5,845 nucleotides of DNA. It comes from an uncultured Bacilli bacterium (GTDB taxonomy: Bacteria > Bacillota_I > Bacilli_A > RF39 > UBA660). A program made the position numbers and the translations under genes. The notes below the pieces were generated by a model. That model was not told the origin of the DNA. It ran no database searches and worked only from the letters and a program-made list of their open reading frames with translations. This document shows positions 5,799 through 5,845 of the stretch, piece by piece (position 1 is the stretch's first letter; every line of letters begins with the position of its first letter). The stretch covers positions 1-5,845 of the forward strand of contig CANRPZ010000065.1 in the NCBI GenBank assembly GCA_947632625.1, in the 5' to 3' direction.

Positions 5799-5845
5799 AA
5801 GAATTACAAATAAACTTTATTCCCATCATAATAAAAATTAAAAAA

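Noticed and set aside
1..5845. AATAAAGTTTAT near both window ends in opposite orientation (2-13 and about 5809-5820), as possible terminal inverted repeats of a mobile element
   Set aside because: The match is only 12 nt of A/T-rich, self-palindromic sequence. There is no transposase or integrase inside, and the content is housekeeping genes, so chance is the better explanation.

Overview
The window is AT-rich (about 30% GC by eye). It carries five convincing protein genes: one on the + strand (134-1246) and four on the - strand (1243-5741). Promoters are sigma-A-like, Shine-Dalgarno sites are strong (GGAG or GAGGGG), and the families found (TmcAL, Bacillota-style Fpg/MutM, VanY-like M15 peptidase) fit a low-GC Gram-positive bacterium of the Bacillota/Bacilli type. 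Tryptophan codons checked are TGG and one gene ends in TGA, so the standard bacterial code (11) fits and a code-4 Mycoplasma is unlikely. A gut RF39/Erysipelotrichia-like lineage is my guess from sequence style only.

Layout. Positions 1-133 hold a small AT hairpin, a short direct repeat and a weak promoter candidate. The + strand gene at 134-1246 encodes tRNA(Met) cytidine acetate ligase (TmcAL, formerly YlbM). It ends head-on against the - strand block: the two stop codons overlap and sit inside a probable bidirectional terminator (about 1235-1264). The - strand block, read in its own direction, is: (a) a promoter with an extended -10; (b) a 425-aa fusion of a class I glutamine-amidotransferase-like peptidase (C26, gamma-glutamyl hydrolase/PuuD type) with a VanY-like zinc D,D-carboxypeptidase (M15B); (c) mutM/fpg, overlapping the fusion gene by 17 nt; (d) a consensus TTGACA-16-TATAAT promoter directly after the mutM stop; (e) a 584-aa protein made largely of twelve 34-residue helical repeats; (f) a 197-aa protein of unknown function, 7 nt after the repeat gene.

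How the genes may work together. TmcAL (wobble ac4C in elongator tRNA-Met) and MutM (8-oxoguanine repair) are housekeeping genes. The C26-M15 fusion has complete catalytic residues in both halves and no signal peptide, so a cytosolic role in trimming recycled peptidoglycan peptides is a reasonable hypothesis. The repeat protein and its small downstream partner form their own strongly promoted two-gene unit with no recognised function. That unit is the least explained part of the window and, with the fusion enzyme, the most interesting. No tRNA, rRNA, CRISPR array, insertion sequence or riboswitch was recognised.
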